A DNA stretch of 22,615 nt from Welwitschia mirabilis. Taxonomy: Eukaryota > Gnetophyta > Gnetopsida > Welwitschiales. Positions 18,977 through 22,615 of the stretch are shown here, one piece after another. The notes beneath the pieces are model-generated. The model made no database searches and was not told the DNA's origin. It was given only the letters and a program-made list of their open reading frames with translations. The stretch is taken from contig JBOZIK010000001.1 in the NCBI GenBank assembly GCA_051453625.1, positions 128,342,917 to 128,365,531 of the forward strand. The letters run 5' to 3'. The position numbers were made by a program, and so were the translations under genes. Within the stretch, counting starts at the first letter, position 1. Each line of letters begins with the position of its first letter.

Positions 18977-20176
18977 GACAAACATTCGGATCGTGGTTGT
19001 GACGGTTGTTCTGGTGATCTTCTGCGTGGCATATTGGATCTTCTTACGGAGCTTCTGCACGGCGGATTAGATCTAAGGAGTTAGGGCTAAAAACAAGCGA
19101 CGGGTGCGGCGTTTCCTTGCTGCAGGGATTTCAAGAGCTGCATGTGTAAGTGATTGTGCTTGTTGTGTAGCAATGTATTTAAACTATAAGCAAATGCAGT
19201 GCAAATCTTGGGCGGCGGCGTCTTTAAAACATTATCACTACACTTCAATAAGATATATTATTTGGAGACAAGGCCCTTCAACTATTTTCAAGTGAGCAGC
19301 ACCAGATTTCTTGAGCATGCAAAGCCCTTAACGTCTTCTTCGAAGAAACTATATGCATGCATGTTGTTCCTCAATAAAAAGTCTTGCATGCAATGACCTA
19401 GCAATTTATTCAGGAAAGTTCTCTATTTTACATATTTTTCTCTCCTTCCTTGAATGTCCTCGCTTATTCAAACATCGNNNNNNNNNNNNNNNNNNNNNNN
19501 NNNNNNNNNNNNNNNNNNNNNNNNNNNNNNNNNNNNNNNNNNNNNNNNNNNNNNNNNNNNNNNNNNNNNNNNNNNNNNNNNNNNNNNNNNNNNNNNNNNN
19601 NNNNNNNNNNNNNNNNNNNNNNNNNNNNNNNNNNNNNNNNNNNNNNNNNNNNNNNNNNNNNNNNNNNNNNNNNNNNNNNNNNNNNNNNNNNNNNNNNNNN
19701 NNNNNNNNNNNNNNNNNNNNNNNNNNNNNNNNNNNNNNNNNNNNNNNNNNNNNNNNNNNNNNNNNNNNNNNNNNNNNNNNNNNNNNNNNNNNNNNNNNNN
19801 NNNNNNNNNNNNNNNNNNNNNNNNNNNNNNNNNNNNNNNNNNNNNNNNNNNNNNNNNNNNNNNNNNNNNNNNNNNNNNNNNNNNNNNNNNNNNNNNNNNN
19901 NNNNNNNNNNNNNNNNNNNNNNNNNNNNNNNNNNNNNNNNNNNNNNNNNNNNNNNNNNNNNNNNNNNNNNNNNNNNNNNNNNNNNNNNNNNNNNNNNNNN
20001 NNNNNNNNNNNNNNNNNNNNNNNNNNNNNNNNNNNNNNNNNNNNNNNNNNNNNNNNNNNNNNNNNNNNNNNNNNNNNNNNNNNNNNNNNNNNNNNNNNNN
20101 NNNNNNNNNTTGAATGTCCTCACTTATTCAAACATCGTCAATTTCAAATGCTTCTTCTAAAAAATGAAAAGTATAA
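18977..20176 (+). other. Probable LINE 5' UTR (with gap)
   Basis: The first ~250 bp are CpG- and GC-rich (for example GACGGGTGCGGCG near 19099 and GGCGGCGGCG near 19211), in contrast to the decayed ORFs. Short plus-strand frames occur but none is recognised. A plant LINE internal promoter region is the best fit; a captured exon is the alternative. It includes a 632-N gap. Confidence 0.5.
19450..20137. other. 632-N gap flanked by a 28-bp near-identical repeat
   Basis: TTGAATGTCCTC(G/A)CTTATTC AAACATCG occurs at 19450-19477 and 20110-20137 with one mismatch, around N at 19478-20109. This suggests overlapping contig ends or two alleles. Confidence 0.9.
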
Positions 20177-21318
20177 ATGGATGAGATTCCTCTTAACTTA
20201 GCGTCAGTAGAATCAGAAAATGATACAGCTCAAAAAGAAGACTGTGTTATTGTAGATTTAGAATTCCCTCAATATCTCTTTGAAAAAACTGTTCAGACGT
20301 TTGAGCAGCTTTATGCTATTGGATATTTTTTCCATTTTCAATGATTGGATTCAGAAGAATTGGGTGAGTAGGAACATAGAGTATGGGTAGTCACCAACAT
20401 GACTAAAGGCTTTTTTCTTTTCGGTTTTAAATATCGGATTGGGTAAAACAACAACTAGTGTGGAATATTTCAGGAACATATCTTATTTTGTAGCCTTGGT
20501 TTAAAGTTTTTGATCCAGAAAAAGCTGCACAAAGCACTATTCCTATTTGGATTGAATTTCCAAATCTTCTAGTAAATTTTATTCCACATGTGGATGTTTT
20601 AGCAGCTAAAATCGGACATGTTATTGGTATGGAGACCCTTTCAGGATTACGAGCATGACCCACAAGGAGAATTTGTGTCTCCGTTGATCTAAATAAACCA
20701 TTACGAAAGGTCATATGATTATCCACAGATGGAGCTATTATTCTCCAAAAAGTTACTTATCTGACTTTGCCAAACAGGTGCTTCTATTGTAAAGAACCAG
20801 ATCATGTAAGGGCACGTTGTCCAAAACTCATAACCAAAATGGAAGCAGACAGAATATTAGTAGAAAAAGTAGCTAATGAGATCCATTAATCTAAGACCAT
20901 GAAAGAAAACTTCAAAACTTTTCAAGAAGCAAACCATGAAAATATAGTCAATTCTAAGACCAACAATGTCAACTTGAAAAATAAGGATAAAGGTAACCTT
21001 TTTCAAAAATCAGAAGAGGATCATACTACAAGTCAAGAAGATAACCAAGAAACATCTCAAAATTCTAGATAGCTCAATAAGGATACTGATAAAGATGAAA
21101 GTTGGTAAACGGTCAGTAAAAAATCATATGCCCATGTTACTAGAAATAATCCCTTATTTAGTCCCTCTGGAGTTACAAATCACATGGCTAAAACTGGAAA
21201 TGGTATCATCAATCAATTCAGAAGGCCAAGCAGATTAGTAGCAAATAGTTTTGAGTCTACTAATTCTTGGCAAGTTCTTGGGGAGGGATATGGATCCTCT
21301 TCTAATCCTTCATCATGA
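20177..21318 (+). pseudogene. LINE ORF1, DUF4283-like with zinc knuckle, broken
   Basis: ORF1 proteins of plant LINEs bind the element RNA and form ribonucleoprotein particles. The chosen start ATG (20177) gives MDEIPLNLASVESEND. A frameshift or shifts between about 20330 and 20460 separate TKGFFLFGFKYRIG from the second half, which reads PWFKVFDPEKAAQSTIPIWI, then AAKIGHVIG and ICVSVDLNKPL, matching the DUF4283 pattern. A CX2CX4HX4C knuckle CFYCKEPDHVRARCP lies from 20779. The tail is charged, with SKKSYAHVTRNNPLFSP and SWQVLGEG. In-frame stops occur after SGLRA, KVI, EIH, NSR and ESW. It ends at TGA 21316-21318. About 380 codons would be typical for this family. Confidence 0.8.
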
Positions 21319-22615
21319 ATCTCATCTCTTGGAATGTTTGGTGACTCTCAGACCCCCGTAGAAAATACATTGTCCAAGATTATATAGCTAAAAAGAATAT
21401 AGATATAGTCCTTCTTTAAGAAGTTAAAATTCAAGGTTTTCAGCTTCAATCAGCCTGTATTAGCATCTTTCCAAAAAGCTCCTCTTACTTTTCTTATCAC
21501 ACTAGAGGCAAAGGAGGAGCAGTCACTCTCGTTCACCATAAGTTTAATAACCATATTATTGACCATGGTCAAAATCCCAAAGGTAACTACATTTGGTTTT
21601 GCTTGAATTGGAACAATTTCATTATAGGCATAGCCAATATTTATGCTCCTTATAGTCTTCTTGATAGATGTACTCTCTGGAAATGGCTCCATGATTTTCT
21701 CCCAAGTGCTATTTAGATTATCACGAGTGATTTCAATATGATTGAAAATGTTGAAGATAAGAAGGGTGGTAATAAAAACGACCTAGAAATTAATGAGTTC
21801 GACAGCTGGATGACTCTTAAAATTAAATTTCATCTTCATGATGTCAATACTATTACCAAAACAAATTATGTCAAGGGCTGGTTTACTTGGTCTAATGCCA
21901 GAACAGGTTTAAATTTTATTACCTCTAGGCTTGATTGGGTTTATCTTTCTTCTAACCTGCACATGGTTATTTCTCACCATACGAAACTCCCAGTTTCTGC
22001 AGATTATACTTAGGTTTTGACCATTATCCCATTTCTTGGTCTATCTAATTGCCTAATACTCAACATTTTAAGAAAGATCTCTTTATTTTCAACACAGCTT
22101 TTCTTTAGAATAAGCATATGTATTCTCTCCTCATGCACATTTGAAACCTTGTTCCTCATTCAGTTGGCAACAATGATTGGATTGATTGGTGGATCAACAG
22201 TATTATTCATACTCAACGTTTTGCTAAGCATGCAGGAAAACTTCTAGCAGATAACATTACCTCTCATCAAAAGAACCTCATTTTTGAAGTATATTTCTAT
22301 TAGTTAAAAGTTAACTTTGGAAAGTGTAATAACCAGGACTTCGAATCCTTGAAGATTTATAAAGATCAGCTGAGGAAAGTAGAGCATTACAAAGCTCAAG
22401 GTGCTCATCTTCATGCCCATCTATCTTGACTTAGAATGGGAGATCAAGCCTCTTCTTACTTTTTTAAGTTTTTAAAAGGTAATCTTTGTCCTTCTCGCAT
22501 AGAGGCTATTAAAGATGGTAGTACTATCCACACCTCTTGGGATCAGATTCTTCAAGTTTTCTATAATCATTATTCTCAGGTCTTCTCAGCTTCTGCAATT
22601 GATGAATCTGCAATT
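21315..22615 (+). pseudogene. LINE ORF2, APE-type endonuclease and linker, broken and cut by window end
   Basis: ORF2 nicks target DNA and reverse transcribes the element RNA. From ATG 21315 the frame reads MNLISWNVW, a stop, then DIVLL, a stop where Q of LQE is expected, and EV. Endonuclease landmarks follow: GKGGAV, IGIANIYAPYS, SDFNMIEN (usual GDFN, the first residue changed), WFTWSNARTGLNFITSRLDW. After a frameshift near 22000 comes FDHYPISW (usual SDHYP). The linker to reverse transcriptase is seen as LRMGDQASSYFFKFLKG and DQILQVFYNHYSQVFS. At least nine in-frame stops are present. Catalytic N, E, Y, D/N and D-H positions can still be located. The reverse transcriptase is outside the window. 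Confidence 0.85.

Larger units (their letters stand above)
18977..22615 (+). mobile_element. LINE (non-LTR retrotransposon), 5' part, decayed
   Basis: A plant L1-like element with 5' region, ORF1 (RNA-binding, zinc knuckle) and ORF2 (endonuclease and the start of the linker before reverse transcriptase). The window ends before the reverse transcriptase. ORF1 and ORF2 are in different frames and overlap by four bases. Both are broken by stops and frameshifts, so this copy is dead. The exact 5' border rests on loss of similarity between copies C and D of the LTR. Confidence 0.85.

Noticed and set aside
19353-20201. Long plus- and minus-strand frames across the 632-N gap
   Set aside because: Mostly N, and the flanks are duplicated copies of the same 28 bp.
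20427-20726. 99-codon minus-strand frame opposite LINE ORF1
   Set aside because: Antisense shadow of the DUF4283-like region.
21450-21692. 80-codon minus-strand frame opposite the LINE endonuclease
   Set aside because: Shadow of ORF2; the plus strand carries clear endonuclease motifs here.
22017-22247. 76-codon plus-strand frame in the ORF2 region
   Set aside because: Frame shadow: the real ORF2 frame after 22016 reads FDHYPISW and continues in another phase.

Overview
This window looks like intergenic, retrotransposon-filled DNA from a large plant nuclear genome. A gymnosperm (conifer-like) source is my best guess, but the sequence does not prove it. The base composition is very AT-rich, open frames are short, and I see no intact gene. 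What I recognise is plant-type: decayed LTR retrotransposons primed by initiator-Met tRNA, a LINE with a DUF4283-like ORF1 and an APE-type endonuclease, tRNA-derived SINE-like pieces, and stop codons that mostly fit C-to-T decay. There is no sign of bacterial genes, operons, CRISPR or rRNA.

Layout. Positions 1-~1420 hold a plus-strand LTR body (copy C) with a TATAAATAG promoter core. Positions ~1420-6260 are AT-rich filler with two tRNA-like SINE fossils, a frameshifted cysteine-rich coding fossil on the minus strand (~2390-2815), a 100-N gap and a compound TC/TG microsatellite. At 6260-6432 a plus-strand LTR end and primer-binding site begin a second plus-strand segment, with a tandem-repeat leader and a decayed gag (6612-7513). 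At 8242 this is broken by a minus-strand element of the same family: 3' LTR (copy A, 8242-10113), polypurine tract, a 4.75-kb interior without recognisable gag or pol, PBS (14854-14865) and 5' LTR (copy B, 14869-16538, cut by a gap). Plus-strand interior resumes at 17284 and runs to a polypurine tract and a 3' LTR (copy D, from 18395). Copy D is interrupted at 18977, just downstream of its own TATA box, by a LINE that continues to the window end (5'UTR, ORF1, ORF2 endonuclease; the reverse transcriptase would lie outside).

The simplest reading is a three-layer nest: a plus-strand LTR element, a minus-strand relative inserted inside it, and a LINE inserted in its 3' LTR. The most unusual points are an LTR that appears to have absorbed its old primer-binding site, LTR elements with no visible pol, CpG-rich islands inside otherwise CpG-poor DNA, an ATGA overlap between the LINE ORFs, and assembly gaps flanked by duplicated sequence. 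I found no convincing new multi-gene system. Alignments were done by eye; no identity value was computed.
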